In this document: in pieces, positions 6,991 through 16,409 of the stretch
Layout: each line of letters begins with the position of its first letter
How positions within the stretch are numbered: position 1 is the stretch's first letter
From: Catellicoccus marimammalium
Lineage (GTDB): Bacteria; Bacillota; Bacilli; Lactobacillales; Catellicoccaceae
Length of the DNA stretch: 51,046 bases
NCBI RefSeq assembly: GCF_965139335.1
Contig: NZ_CBCSEL010000007.1
Direction: 5' to 3' (one strand)
The notes under the pieces: model-generated
Told to the model about the DNA's origin: nothing
Databases searched by the model: none
What the model saw: only the letters and a program-made list of their open reading frames with translations
Program-made: the position numbers and the translations under genes

Positions 6991-7026
6991 AATCAAAAGG
7001 AGAGCAGGTCATATAAGACTTGCTCT
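6991..7026 (+). repeat. 36-bp direct repeat, right copy (shared terminator)
   Basis: Matches 5194-5229 with one difference. The hairpin has T-rich runs on both sides and lies between convergent genes, so it serves the exonuclease (+) and topB (-). Confidence 0.88.
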
Positions 7027-7037
7027 CTTCTTTTATA

Positions 7038-9200
7038 TTATTTATTTTCAAATTCCATTTGTACTTTACCATCTTTAATGATTAAAGAAGCAGTATAATT
7101 CTTTTTATTCTTTGATTTAAAAGTCATAGGATCCGTTTTTTGTCCATTCACTAACTTCATTAATTGTTGTTTAGGAATCTTCTTTCCTCCCCATGTTTTA
7201 GGAATTGCAGGAGAATGACATTCTTTATAGTTTTCACAAGAATAGAATTTACCTTTATCTAAAATATTTCCCTGACAAACAGGACATTTACATAATACAG
7301 AATCCTTCTCAATAGACGCTTTTCTATCACTTAACGATTGTTGAATATATTGATTATCCTTCATTGCAGTTGGTAAATTGGATACTTCGTGATTAATAAA
7401 TTTTTGAATGTTTTGTAAAAAATGAGCTTGTAAAGTCTTTGCTTGCTGGGCGTTTTGAGCTTTACCAATATTGGACAATGATTTTTCCCATTTGGCAGTC
7501 ATTTCTGCACTCTTCATTAGAGGAATTTCTTCAATTAATTGACAAAGAAGATTTCCGTTTTCAGTAACCATAATTTGATTTTTCTGAATGGTAATATATT
7601 CACGCTTCTTCAAAGTTTCAATAATCCCTGCTCGTGTAGCTTCTGTCCCAATCCCTTCCACTTCTGAAAGAATCGCTTTTTCATCATCATCTTCAACGGT
7701 TTTTCCAACATTCTTCATTGCTGTAATCAACGTTCCTTCTGTAAAGTATTTTGGAGACTTAGTTTCTTTATTTAATGTTTCTAATTTGACCTCACATGGA
7801 TCCCCTACACTTACCTTTGGAAGTGTTTGATTTTCTGAATCTTCTTTTGCTGGAGTAGATAATAAGGCTTTCCACCCTTGTTCTAACGGGGTATTTCCTT
7901 TAGTTTCAAAAGTTAATGATTGATATTGAGTTGTAATCTTCGTTTCTGAATAGCGGTAAGGTGGGTAGAACATTGCTAGAGTTTGTTTTAATACCAATTG
8001 ATAGATTTTTTGTTCTAGATCTCCTAATTTATTCCATTGTTGTGGGTTAGGCACATTTTTTGTTGGAATAATTGCATGGTGTTCTTGTACTTTTTTATTA
8101 TTTACATATCGAGAATTGATAGACATATTTAAGTTATTTGGCTTTTCAATCGATAAATAAGTAAAGTAATCATCAATATGTTCCGCTAGATAAATAAATT
8201 CTTGATCCGTAATGTAGTTACAATCCGTTCTAGGATATGTAAGTAATTTTGCTTCATATAGATTTTGAACAGCTTGTAAGGTTTGACTTGCACTTGCTTT
8301 GTATAAAGAATTTGCCTTACTTTGTAATTGACTTAGGCTAAATAGTTTAGGACTATGAGTTGATTTTTCTTTGACTTCTACATTTTGAATCAATCCTGTA
8401 TGTTGATAAGGATTGATTTGAGAGAAGAAAGATTGATATTCTTCATCAGTAAAGAATTTTTTCTCTGGAACAAGTTTTCCTGTAAATTGACCATTTTGGT
8501 GGTTGATGTTTGCTTGAACCTCTTTATAAGGCTGAGGTTTAAAAGTTTCAATTTCTCTATTACGATCATAAATCATATAAAGTGTTGGTGTCTGTACTCG
8601 ACCAATCGAAAGGACAGTTCTAAAGTTAGGAATTTGATCATGTGTCAGAATGCTTACTAATCGAGATAAATTCATACCCACAAGCCAATCTGCTTGAGAA
8701 CGTGTTTGAGCTTCAATAAAGTAATTGTAGGTTTCTTCGTTAGATTTTAATGTAGTAAACCCCTTACGAATCACGTCTTTTTCTAAAGAATTAATCCATA
8801 GACGTTTAATCATTTTGTTGGAACAACCAGCAAGCATAATAATTAAGCGAGCAATTGCCTCTCCTTCACGATCAATATCTGTCGCAATAATAATTTCATC
8901 TGCTTCTTGTAGGTGTTTTTTCACGATAGAAAATTGAGCTTGTTTGTCTTTAGATACTCCATATTGGAAAGTTTCTGGAATCATTGGTAATTGAGATAGA
9001 TCCCATTTTCCCCATTCTTCTTTATATTCACTAGGTTGTTTTAATCCTACTAAGTGTCCGAACCCATAAGTAATTACACATTGACCATTAAATAAAGAAT
9101 CTTGTACTTCAATATATCCTTTGTATTCTTTGCTTTGTTGCATAGCTCCTGCATATGCACGAGCTTGATTTGGTTTTTCTGCTAAAATGACAGTTTTCAT
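7038..9200 (-). CDS. topB: DNA topoisomerase III (type IA)
   Basis: 720 aa. The N-terminal TOPRIM domain shows ILAEKPNQARA and the metal-binding DIDREGEAIARLI. The central domain has the active-site tyrosine in LTYPRTDCNYI. A C-terminal zinc finger follows (CKCPVCQG ... YSCENYKEC). It relaxes or decatenates single-stranded-region DNA, and plasmid copies are common in Gram-positive conjugative plasmids, where they aid replication or segregation. AGAAGGAG precedes the start by 7 bases. It is a single gene between terminators. Confidence 0.95.
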   Translation of the reverse strand: MKTVILAEKPNQARAYAGAMQQSKEYKGYIEVQDSLFNGQCVITYGFGHLVGLKQPSEYKEEWGKWDLSQLPMIPETFQYGVSKDKQAQFSIVKKHLQEADEIIIATDIDREGEAIARLIIMLAGCSNKMIKRLWINSLEKDVIRKGFTTLKSNEETYNYFIEAQTRSQADWLVGMNLSRLVSILTHDQIPNFRTVLSIGRVQTPTLYMIYDRNREIETFKPQPYKEVQANINHQNGQFTGKLVPEKKFFTDEEYQSFFSQINPYQHTGLIQNVEVKEKSTHSPKLFSLSQLQSKANSLYKASASQTLQAVQNLYEAKLLTYPRTDCNYITDQEFIYLAEHIDDYFTYLSIEKPNNLNMSINSRYVNNKKVQEHHAIIPTKNVPNPQQWNKLGDLEQKIYQLVLKQTLAMFYPPYRYSETKITTQYQSLTFETKGNTPLEQGWKALLSTPAKEDSENQTLPKVSVGDPCEVKLETLNKETKSPKYFTEGTLITAMKNVGKTVEDDDEKAILSEVEGIGTEATRAGIIETLKKREYITIQKNQIMVTENGNLLCQLIEEIPLMKSAEMTAKWEKSLSNIGKAQNAQQAKTLQAHFLQNIQKFINHEVSNLPTAMKDNQYIQQSLSDRKASIEKDSVLCKCPVCQGNILDKGKFYSCENYKECHSPAIPKTWGGKKIPKQQLMKLVNGQKTDPMTFKSKNKKNYTASLIIKDGKVQMEFENK

Positions 9201-9225
9201 AATTTTATCTCCTTCTATAAATAAA

Positions 9226-9252
9226 AAGAGAAGATATAAACTATCTTCTCTT
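9226..9252 (-). terminator. Terminator between the CPBP gene and topB
   Basis: AGAGAAGATA / TATCTTCTCT stem with T5 on the minus strand. Confidence 0.82.
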
Positions 9253-9288
9253 CATCAATTATTAAATCTAGTATCTTTTAACCATTAT

Positions 9289-9726
9289 TTAGATAAATAA
9301 GGGAAGACTAACACTTAAATTATATAAAATATGAGCGATAATCGAAGAATAATTATCTTGATTTTTCCATCTCAATACTCCATAAATCAATCCATTAATA
9401 AAAAATGGAAGTAAGAATGTTTGTGGTAAGTGATAACACGCAAATAGACCTGCACTGATCACAATAGCAATTGCTTGATGATATTTCCAATGGAATTTTC
9501 TTGCTACTTTATCTAATGCTGGAATCAATCCGTCCCTAAAAATTAATTCTTCTAGAATAGGAGCAAGGATTATTGCATAAAGAATAGCTCCTGTATTTGG
9601 AAAAATAGCTTCTTTTGGAATAATACTTTGTTTTTGAAAAACTAATTGTATAGATGTACAAATAAAAGAAGAAAGCCATAATCCAATAAAAGAAAATAGA
9701 ATGTTTTTAACTTTTTTCATACTCAT
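9289..9726 (-). CDS. CPBP-family intramembrane metalloprotease (Abi/CAAX type)
   Basis: 145 aa with four or so hydrophobic spans. It shows the CPBP motifs EELIFRDGL (EExxxR), ACYHLPQTF (second motif His) and a last-helix AHILYNL. The protein is short for the family, holding essentially the core domain. Such proteins cleave membrane substrates, and bacterial versions are linked to bacteriocin self-immunity and surface-protein processing. Two near starts exist (MSMKK). A GAGGGGAA/TTCCCCTC hairpin sits directly before the ATG, and no classical ribosome site is free of it, so translation may be modulated. Confidence 0.85.
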   Translation of the reverse strand: MSMKKVKNILFSFIGLWLSSFICTSIQLVFQKQSIIPKEAIFPNTGAILYAIILAPILEELIFRDGLIPALDKVARKFHWKYHQAIAIVISAGLFACYHLPQTFLLPFFINGLIYGVLRWKNQDNYSSIIAHILYNLSVSLPLFI

Positions 9727-9730
9727 AAAT

Positions 9731-9750
9731 GAGGGGAATTTCTTCCCCTC
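9731..9750 (-). promoter_or_regulatory. Hairpin covering the CPBP ribosome site
   Basis: GAGGGGAA (9731-9738) / TTCCCCTC (9743-9750), immediately upstream of the start codon on the minus strand. It could end the upstream transcript or occlude the start. Confidence 0.5.
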
Positions 9751-9794
9751 TCCCCTTTTATTTTAGTTGATAAATATATTATTATTTTAACATA

Positions 9795-12700
9795 TTATCT
9801 TTCTAAGTTTTCGTTATTTTGACGATACATTTGTTGATTTTGTTCTTGTTTTCGTTTCTTTTTCGCTTGTTCTTTGAATGAATTTGGATAAACCTCAAGC
9901 TCTAACTCATTATCTGTCTTTAAATCTGCTCTATCTGAATAAATAATCGTATCTTCTATTCCTTTTTGTTGTTGGTAATGAGTGATTACACTCTCGTTGT
10001 CATTTGTAACGATATATTGAGTGTCTTGTTCCCAACCATTCACTTCTAAATAACAGAATAATTCATTTGGATCTTTAAATCCTCGTAAATGTTTAGGTTC
10101 TCCGAATGAAAGTTGTAAAGTGTTTGGCTCTTTTCCATGATGAACCCACTCTTTTGTTTGTTTATCATATTGACTATAGCCAACACGGTTTCCATCTTTT
10201 TCCCATTCTAGCAATAGATAAGATGGACATACTTTCATCAATTTACGTTCTTCTAATTGTGTGGCTAGTTCTAGTGGAATAGGGACTTCTTGAATCACTT
10301 CATTTCTCAATTCAAAAGCATTTTCAATCACTTCATCGTTAGAATAACTTGGAAGCACTGCTTCTAAAATATCTGGATCTAATTCATGAATCATTTCTTC
10401 GGTTAAGTTTGCTGGTGGGTTTAATAACCCAACTAAATTTCCATTATGAGCTACGACTTCCCCATAGATTTTAGACTCTCCATTCATTTGACGTTGATAA
10501 TCTTGTAGGTTATCAAAAGTTACTGTTTCTACTGCTAAAGAATGATTGTTAGGAATCTTTTGTTTTTCTTGATAGAAGGCAGTTGTTGCTTCTTCATAAG
10601 TATCATAAACGCCTATATTTTCTTCATAATGACGAATATACATTTTCCCTTGTTGCTCTACAGAATATGAATTTACTTCATATTGTTTGTAGTTTTGTTC
10701 TTTAGGTGGAATCTGTGTTGGTTCGTTCACTTCTTTTTTAACCTCTTCTACGGGTTCTTCTTTTTGGATTTCAATTACTGGAAGAGGAAGCTGATCTTTT
10801 TGTAAAACTTCGTTCCAATCTTTTTGAGTGGTTGGTAGATCTGTAGATACTACAGTTTTAAAAGGTTCATTGGTTTCTTTATTAACAAAATTAAATGCTG
10901 GAATGCGTTCCGCAAAGCTCGCAAATTCTTGCCCTGCTTCGTCATTATCTGTACAAATCACAATACTTTCTACAGAGATATTTTTATCTTCAATCAAATG
11001 CTTGTAAGTTTCCATCATAACATTTTCTTTTAATCCGTCCATAGACAAGTACATCGTATCTTTTTCTAAACCATGTAAAGTCGCATAACTCATAGCGTCA
11101 ATAGAAGACTCAAATACTTTTAAATGTTTAGGTTGCCCATTCGTGAAGTTAAATCCATATCCACTTGTAGAATTACGTTGAATCGATTTCCAATGAGTTC
11201 GACCGTTAAATGATTTTTTCATTTTAACTGTTCCCTGCTCGCTCGCTCCAACAATATGGTTATTTTCATCTTTCCATAAAAATACAACATTATTACGTTG
11301 ATCTTGCACGATATTTCCTTGTTCATGTAACCAATCTACAAGGTTTGGATCAATTTTTCGTTCATTTACTAAGTAGTTTTTCGCTTGTTGGAAGGAAGCA
11401 CTTTCTTTAGAAGAATCGTATTCATAAGGTTGATGACTTTGTTGTTCTACCTTTGATAAGTCAATCGTTGAATAATCTCCTTCATTAATCCAATCTACTG
11501 CTTGTTTAAAATCATCAATACCAACGACTTTTCTAGCAAATTCAATAGGATCTCCACCGAATTGTCCATTATTTTCATAGAAGTTATTTTTGTTTACCGT
11601 AAACACCATAGATCGATTATTGGCGTCTCGATATTGATTGGCTGAATCTCTATGTAATGTAATTCCTGCTCGTTGTGCTACTTCTAGAATGTTTACACTT
11701 TTAGCATATTCAACCTTCTGCATGAATTTTTGGTTTGGATACTGAGTTTTTCTTGTTAGATGATATTTTAAATTTAATTCATCTAGTTTTTCTTTATAGA
11801 TTTCTTGTTTTGTTTGATTATCATAGGTCTTTTGTAGAATCATATCTAGTTTTTCTTTTTCTTCTTGAGAAGAAGAAGGTAAGCTCTTTTGTAAATATTC
11901 TAACGCTGCTTGACACGCTTCAATTTTTGCTGGGCGTGGTTTATCAAAATCACGGATAAAGTATCCTTTTAAATCTTGTGTAACTTCGTCAAAGTAAATA
12001 TGGTAATCAAAAGAACGATTTTTAAATTGAGTTTTAACATTGTAGTGATCATATACTTCTACAGAATAAGGATTTTTCTTTACTTCTTCCTGTAAGTCTT
12101 CCAATGTTTCTCTATATTCTACAAATTTTTCTGGCAAGTAAGAATCAATAGAAGGGAATTGTCCTAAATCAAATCGTAATTCTTCATAATAGTTAGGAGT
12201 TGTATGCAATCGTACATAAGCCTTATCGATACTATCTTCTTCATCTTCATAAAGGTTTCCTAACAATTCATCGAACTCATCTAATGTATAAATATGTTTA
12301 TCAATTCTAGGATCTTCTGAAAATTCAATCGTTAAATATGGTGTTTCTAATTGTCCGTCAATCTGAGTTTTAGAACTCAAATTCATAAATTTAACTTTTT
12401 CTTCATCAGAAAAATCTTCTAAGAAAGAATAGTCTAAATCATATTTGTAAATTCCTCGACTCACTTCATCTTTCATTCTTAAGTAGTCATCATAGGTTTC
12501 AAATGGTAATAATTTTTCTTGAATAAGGTATTCAATGACTTCTTTTTGATAGCGAAGAGGTACAAGTTCATATTTTTCTGGATCATAATAGTTAATGTCG
12601 CAAATTCCTTTTTTCAAATCATAGCTAACACTAACATCTTTAGAATCTCCTGCTTGATTGATGATTTCAATAGAATATCCTTGACCATCTTTTGCACGAT

Positions 12701-13862
12701 CATAGACATAATTTTTTAAAATCATATCGTAATGATATAAGCTAATATATTTATCTTCTTTTGGTTCTTCCCATTCTTCTAGTGGAGTAGAGACATAATG
12801 TTTTTCTAGCTCTTCTCCTTTATATAAATGACTATCTTGAATCAGTTCTTGGATTTCTTCTGGCGTTTTATCAATTAATAAATCTTCATCATTCATGTAT
12901 TGCATTGTTCTTTCAATCATCATTTGAGAAGCACTTGCGACACCATTCATCAGTTCTCTTAACTTTTTATCATCAATTCGTTCTAAATTTTTTGTCCAGT
13001 TACTCATATAAGCAATAGAATTTTCTTCATATCCTAAATGGAAAGCATTCATTACGACATATGCAGTCATTTCTGCCTGTAATTCTTTTTCTGGAGTAGT
13101 TAATTGTTCTGCTTCTTGAATGGAATCTTTAGATGAATGTAATAAACTATGTGCGACTTCATGAATTAATACCGTAAGCTGTTCAGACTCATCATATCGA
13201 CTATTTAATACGATACGTTTAATGACTTGATCTCCAGCGTGTCCTTCTGCATAGTATCCTTTTGCTACTTTTCTTACTTTTTCTATAGATATAGGAATAT
13301 TACGTTCGTTCGCAATAGATACCATTGTATTCCCTAATGCTTTTACGGTTTCAGTATCTTTAAAATGATAAAGCTGAGGAGCGTTAGGGAATAATTTTGG
13401 ATAATCTTCTGGCGGAACCGTAGTTTGAGCAATATCAAAGACGGGTGCTGGATAGAATCCTACTACCACTTCCATTGGTTTAAGTTCTTTGTTTCTAACT
13501 GCCTTTCGCTCTTCTTTTGTCCAATCTTTGTAGAAGCGTAGCTCATTAGTTTCTGGATCTTTTAATGCACTTGCTTTTTTAGGCGTGAGAATACGAATCG
13601 AAGTTTCCCCTTTTTTAATTAAGTACCCTTTACTTTTCCAATCACTCGCACTTGCGACAACCATTGACCCTGAAAACTGACTTTGAATCAAATCTTGATT
13701 TCGACTCGTATATCGGTTGATGGTAAAGTCAGACATAAAATTCAATGCCTTTAATAATTCATTGGAATCTTTTTTATAAGACTTGATTTTGTTCAGTGCT
13801 ACTTGGGAAAGTTCATCAATTCTTTGTTTAATCTCTTCTTTTTTCTTTTGAGTTATAGCCAT
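9795..13862 (-). CDS. Large ArdC-like antirestriction / Toprim-primase-like protein
   Basis: 1355 aa. The first 330 or so residues form an ArdC-N/metallopeptidase region. A zinc site LIHEVAHSLLHS (His234, His238) and a third ligand in LQAEMTAY (Glu264) match ImmA/IrrE-like proteases. A charged middle part follows. Then comes a CHC2-like region (SVNILEVAQRAGITLHRD, FGGDPIEFAR) and a DUF3991/Toprim domain, with the acidic pair in IVICTDNDEAGQEFA and the Glu in KVFESSIDAMSYA. C-terminal repeats of unknown role complete it. Known relatives (LtrC-type) are carried by Gram-positive conjugative elements and are thought to protect or prime incoming single-stranded DNA. AGGAGG precedes the ATG. Confidence 0.82.
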   Translation of the reverse strand: MAITQKKKEEIKQRIDELSQVALNKIKSYKKDSNELLKALNFMSDFTINRYTSRNQDLIQSQFSGSMVVASASDWKSKGYLIKKGETSIRILTPKKASALKDPETNELRFYKDWTKEERKAVRNKELKPMEVVVGFYPAPVFDIAQTTVPPEDYPKLFPNAPQLYHFKDTETVKALGNTMVSIANERNIPISIEKVRKVAKGYYAEGHAGDQVIKRIVLNSRYDESEQLTVLIHEVAHSLLHSSKDSIQEAEQLTTPEKELQAEMTAYVVMNAFHLGYEENSIAYMSNWTKNLERIDDKKLRELMNGVASASQMMIERTMQYMNDEDLLIDKTPEEIQELIQDSHLYKGEELEKHYVSTPLEEWEEPKEDKYISLYHYDMILKNYVYDRAKDGQGYSIEIINQAGDSKDVSVSYDLKKGICDINYYDPEKYELVPLRYQKEVIEYLIQEKLLPFETYDDYLRMKDEVSRGIYKYDLDYSFLEDFSDEEKVKFMNLSSKTQIDGQLETPYLTIEFSEDPRIDKHIYTLDEFDELLGNLYEDEEDSIDKAYVRLHTTPNYYEELRFDLGQFPSIDSYLPEKFVEYRETLEDLQEEVKKNPYSVEVYDHYNVKTQFKNRSFDYHIYFDEVTQDLKGYFIRDFDKPRPAKIEACQAALEYLQKSLPSSSQEEKEKLDMILQKTYDNQTKQEIYKEKLDELNLKYHLTRKTQYPNQKFMQKVEYAKSVNILEVAQRAGITLHRDSANQYRDANNRSMVFTVNKNNFYENNGQFGGDPIEFARKVVGIDDFKQAVDWINEGDYSTIDLSKVEQQSHQPYEYDSSKESASFQQAKNYLVNERKIDPNLVDWLHEQGNIVQDQRNNVVFLWKDENNHIVGASEQGTVKMKKSFNGRTHWKSIQRNSTSGYGFNFTNGQPKHLKVFESSIDAMSYATLHGLEKDTMYLSMDGLKENVMMETYKHLIEDKNISVESIVICTDNDEAGQEFASFAERIPAFNFVNKETNEPFKTVVSTDLPTTQKDWNEVLQKDQLPLPVIEIQKEEPVEEVKKEVNEPTQIPPKEQNYKQYEVNSYSVEQQGKMYIRHYEENIGVYDTYEEATTAFYQEKQKIPNNHSLAVETVTFDNLQDYQRQMNGESKIYGEVVAHNGNLVGLLNPPANLTEEMIHELDPDILEAVLPSYSNDEVIENAFELRNEVIQEVPIPLELATQLEERKLMKVCPSYLLLEWEKDGNRVGYSQYDKQTKEWVHHGKEPNTLQLSFGEPKHLRGFKDPNELFCYLEVNGWEQDTQYIVTNDNESVITHYQQQKGIEDTIIYSDRADLKTDNELELEVYPNSFKEQAKKKRKQEQNQQMYRQNNENLER

Positions 13863-13876
13863 AAATAATTCCTCCT

Positions 13877-13910
13877 AACAAAAAAGAAGAAAGCGTGTGC
13901 TTTCTTCTTT
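13877..13910 (-). terminator. Terminator upstream of the ArdC/Toprim gene
   Basis: AAAGAAGAAAGC (13883-13894) / GCTTTCTTCTTT (13899-13910) with T6 on the minus strand. It separates the relaxase gene group from the ArdC gene unless read through. Confidence 0.85.
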
Positions 13911-13925
13911 TCTCATTTATTTTAT

Positions 13926-14486
13926 TTAAAATGGTAAATCTTCATCTTCTTTTTTATACGTTCTGATTTTTTCTTTTCTTTCTTCTTCCTCTTCTTTACG
14001 AACTCGAATCCAGTGGGCTTTGACTTCTAACTCATTCACAACCTCTTGCCCCGGCCAGCCTTTAGTATCCAAATAAGAAAAGAAAGACTCATTGTATCGT
14101 TCTTCAAATAACTCTTCAAATATTTCTCTTTCTTCATCTAATTCATAGGTCGCCTCATGGTTAGCATAGGTTTTTAATAATCCCTCACTGAAAAAATAAA
14201 AATCTTGAATACGACCAAAAGAATCTAATTCTGTCCATACAAGTTCCATAATACTACCACGATAATATTCAGGAATTTCTTTTTGATATTCTGGAAGGAC
14301 ATAATCATTTTCTGTTAACTCTCGATAATCAATAGCTTTAATTGCATATTGATAGAAGTAAGGTTGATCACTAATCTGTAAAATTTTAGGAGCTTTTACT
14401 CGCTCACGATCATCATAAACTTCTTTTAATGTAACTTGCTTTTTATCCATATCAACAGCAACAATTTGCCAATACATTGTACTCAT
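13926..14486 (-). CDS. Hypothetical acidic protein downstream of relaxase
   Basis: 186 aa, strongly acidic with many aromatic residues (DQPYFYQYAIKAIDYRELTE, DSFGRIQDFYFFSEG). It ends in a charged helix and the peptide DEDLPF. The C-terminal acidic -DDLPF/-DEDLPF motif resembles the SSB-type tail, which recruits DNA-processing partners; this is a visual similarity only. No signal peptide or membrane span. AGGAGGAG precedes the ATG by 8 bases, and it follows the relaxase gene with 13 bases between them. A role in DNA processing during transfer is inferred from position. Confidence 0.65.
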   Translation of the reverse strand: MSTMYWQIVAVDMDKKQVTLKEVYDDRERVKAPKILQISDQPYFYQYAIKAIDYRELTENDYVLPEYQKEIPEYYRGSIMELVWTELDSFGRIQDFYFFSEGLLKTYANHEATYELDEEREIFEELFEERYNESFFSYLDTKGWPGQEVVNELEVKAHWIRVRKEEEEERKEKIRTYKKEDEDLPF

Positions 14487-14499
14487 CTTCTAACTCCTC

Positions 14500-15876
14500 C
14501 TATAAATCTAAACCATATTCTCTCGCTTTTTGAATGCGTTGAATTTCTTGGTTGGTTTGTTCAAATTCTTGTTCTGCTTTCCATTGTTTCACTTCATTAC
14601 TCATCAATCGCTGCATTTTTTTGAATTGCAAAAACATAGAATTGGTATGATATTGAATTTCATTTTTCGTTTGATCTCGTGGTTGATAGTGATAATCTTT
14701 CGTTTTTATTTTAGCATTAGAAGGTTTTTCTTTCTTCATTTCTTCTAAAATACTGTTAGATAATCGATAATAAATTCCATCTTTTCCATATAATTTATTT
14801 TCATAATAAGAATTTTTATTCTCATTCAACTTACCATAAACTTGTGCTTTAAAATCATTTTCTTCTTTTGCGATAGACTTGTATAAAGGAAAGTCTTCAT
14901 TCTTTTCCATCAACAAATCAATAAATTGATACATCTCTTTTTTTGCTGAATCAGATAAATGATGAGTGTTCCAATTCTTTTTTTCTTCTGGTAAAGTTGC
15001 TTTTACTCGCAAAAATTGGTGCTTAATTTCTCGATTACGTTTTATCTTTTTATGAAAATCTTGCTTTACATCTATTCGTAATGAATCACGTAGTTGACTC
15101 ATTTCTTTGTATACGCTGGTACGATCATATAAAGCATTGGAAAAATTTCTCTTCATACGTTCGATAGTTTTAGGCTTCCTTTTTCCTCTTTGTTTACCAT
15201 CATTCATGATTTTTCTTGATGAAAGTTTAGGTTCAATCGTTGCTAAATGAATATGAAAATGGTCAGTATTGTAATGAATTGCTCCTGTAAAAATAGTTTC
15301 TGGATTTAATTTTTCATCTTGAATCATTTCACGAATCATTACACGACTCGCTTCAATTAATGGTTCACGATTTAATTCTTTAGTGTAAGGATTGTAAACT
15401 CCTGCTTCAATTAATCCTTTAGTATCAAAGGAAACTACATCTGTAAACATTACATTTCCATTCTCTTGAGCTTTGTTAAAATCATTTCTTAACTTAGCTA
15501 CTTCTTCTTGCGTTAAGTCATCGCTGGTAAAATCAAAGAGTCCTGTATTTTTGATTTTAGTTCGTCTAGGTTCCTCTCTTCTCATTGAATCTAACTTTTC
15601 TTTGAGCTTTGGTTTTTCTTCTGCAATAAACTCTAACTCTTTTAATTCTAATGGACTTAATTTATCTTTTTTCAATAATGCTTGTTCTCGATCCATGTAA
15701 TTAACATAGGTTTTGAAACCTTCATTTCTAAACTTTTCTTCTTTTTCTTTTTTTAGTTTCTCTTCTTTTGAATCTTTACGGTTCATATATTTTAAAAATC
15801 CTGAAAAACTTTTACTACCATTTTTACCACTAACAAATTCTGTCATCAGTACCATGTAGGGACTTTCTAATTTCAT
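14500..15876 (-). CDS. Relaxase, MOBL family
   Basis: 458 aa. It has the histidine triad NTDHFHIHLATIEP near residues 208-221, preceded by FTDVVSFDTKGL and the EASRVMIREM helix, as in the MobL/MOBL relaxase of pLS20. An N-terminal motif SGFLKYMNRKDS holds a tyrosine that could be the nicking residue. The C-terminal half is charged and helical. The enzyme would cut oriT, stay bound to the 5' end and pilot the strand to VirD4. AGGAGC lies 13 bases before the ATG; internal Met8 or Met11 starts are possible. It is the last DNA-processing gene after three small accessory genes. Confidence 0.88.
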   Translation of the reverse strand: MKLESPYMVLMTEFVSGKNGSKSFSGFLKYMNRKDSKEEKLKKEKEEKFRNEGFKTYVNYMDREQALLKKDKLSPLELKELEFIAEEKPKLKEKLDSMRREEPRRTKIKNTGLFDFTSDDLTQEEVAKLRNDFNKAQENGNVMFTDVVSFDTKGLIEAGVYNPYTKELNREPLIEASRVMIREMIQDEKLNPETIFTGAIHYNTDHFHIHLATIEPKLSSRKIMNDGKQRGKRKPKTIERMKRNFSNALYDRTSVYKEMSQLRDSLRIDVKQDFHKKIKRNREIKHQFLRVKATLPEEKKNWNTHHLSDSAKKEMYQFIDLLMEKNEDFPLYKSIAKEENDFKAQVYGKLNENKNSYYENKLYGKDGIYYRLSNSILEEMKKEKPSNAKIKTKDYHYQPRDQTKNEIQYHTNSMFLQFKKMQRLMSNEVKQWKAEQEFEQTNQEIQRIQKAREYGLDL

Positions 15877-15891
15877 TTTTCTTCATCGCTC

Positions 15892-16407
15892 CTAAAAATC
15901 TTTTAACCAATCATCATCATCAACAAATGTTGATTTCTTTTCTTCTTCCTTTCGTTTAGCTTCTTCTTTTGCTTGTTGAAGAGCTTTCCATTGTCTATAT
16001 CCTTCTTCTGTTGTTGGATCAATCTTCTCAATTTTCTTTTCAGAATTTGTTTCTAAGATTTCTTCTTTTTGTTCTTTTGTTGAAGACTCATAACGAACTT
16101 TACCTCGCTGATCTAATTTTCTTTGGACATAATCTTGTGCATATCGGAACGTCATAGAATCTTCACTATCGCCCATTTGTACTTGCCAATGATCTCCAAT
16201 TCTAGAAACAATATTTAAAATCATTGAGATTTCTTTCCCTTGTTCTGTTTGTCCTCTAAGTTCCAATAATTTACAATAATCTAAAATAATGTAACGTAAT
16301 AATTCTGTATCTTTCATTACTTCAGTACATGGATTTAACTCTTTTATCTTTTTAATAGCTTCCATTTCTACATCTGTTAAATAAGTTTGCATTCTATATT
16401 TTTCCAT
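15892..16407 (-). CDS. Relaxosome accessory protein (RHH-like N-terminus)
   Basis: 171 aa from ATG 16407, chosen for its AGGAGGAG site; an upstream in-frame start at 16431 has none. It starts MEKYRMQTYLTDVEMEAI, a strand-helix pattern fitting a DNA-binding accessory protein. The middle is helical (LLRYIILDYCKLLELRGQ) and the tail is highly charged, ending DDDDWLKDF. Position directly before the relaxase matches the auxiliary genes described for pLS20. Likely it helps the relaxase load on oriT. Confidence 0.65.
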   Translation of the reverse strand: MEKYRMQTYLTDVEMEAIKKIKELNPCTEVMKDTELLRYIILDYCKLLELRGQTEQGKEISMILNIVSRIGDHWQVQMGDSEDSMTFRYAQDYVQRKLDQRGKVRYESSTKEQKEEILETNSEKKIEKIDPTTEEGYRQWKALQQAKEEAKRKEEEKKSTFVDDDDWLKDF

Positions 16408-16409
16408 TC

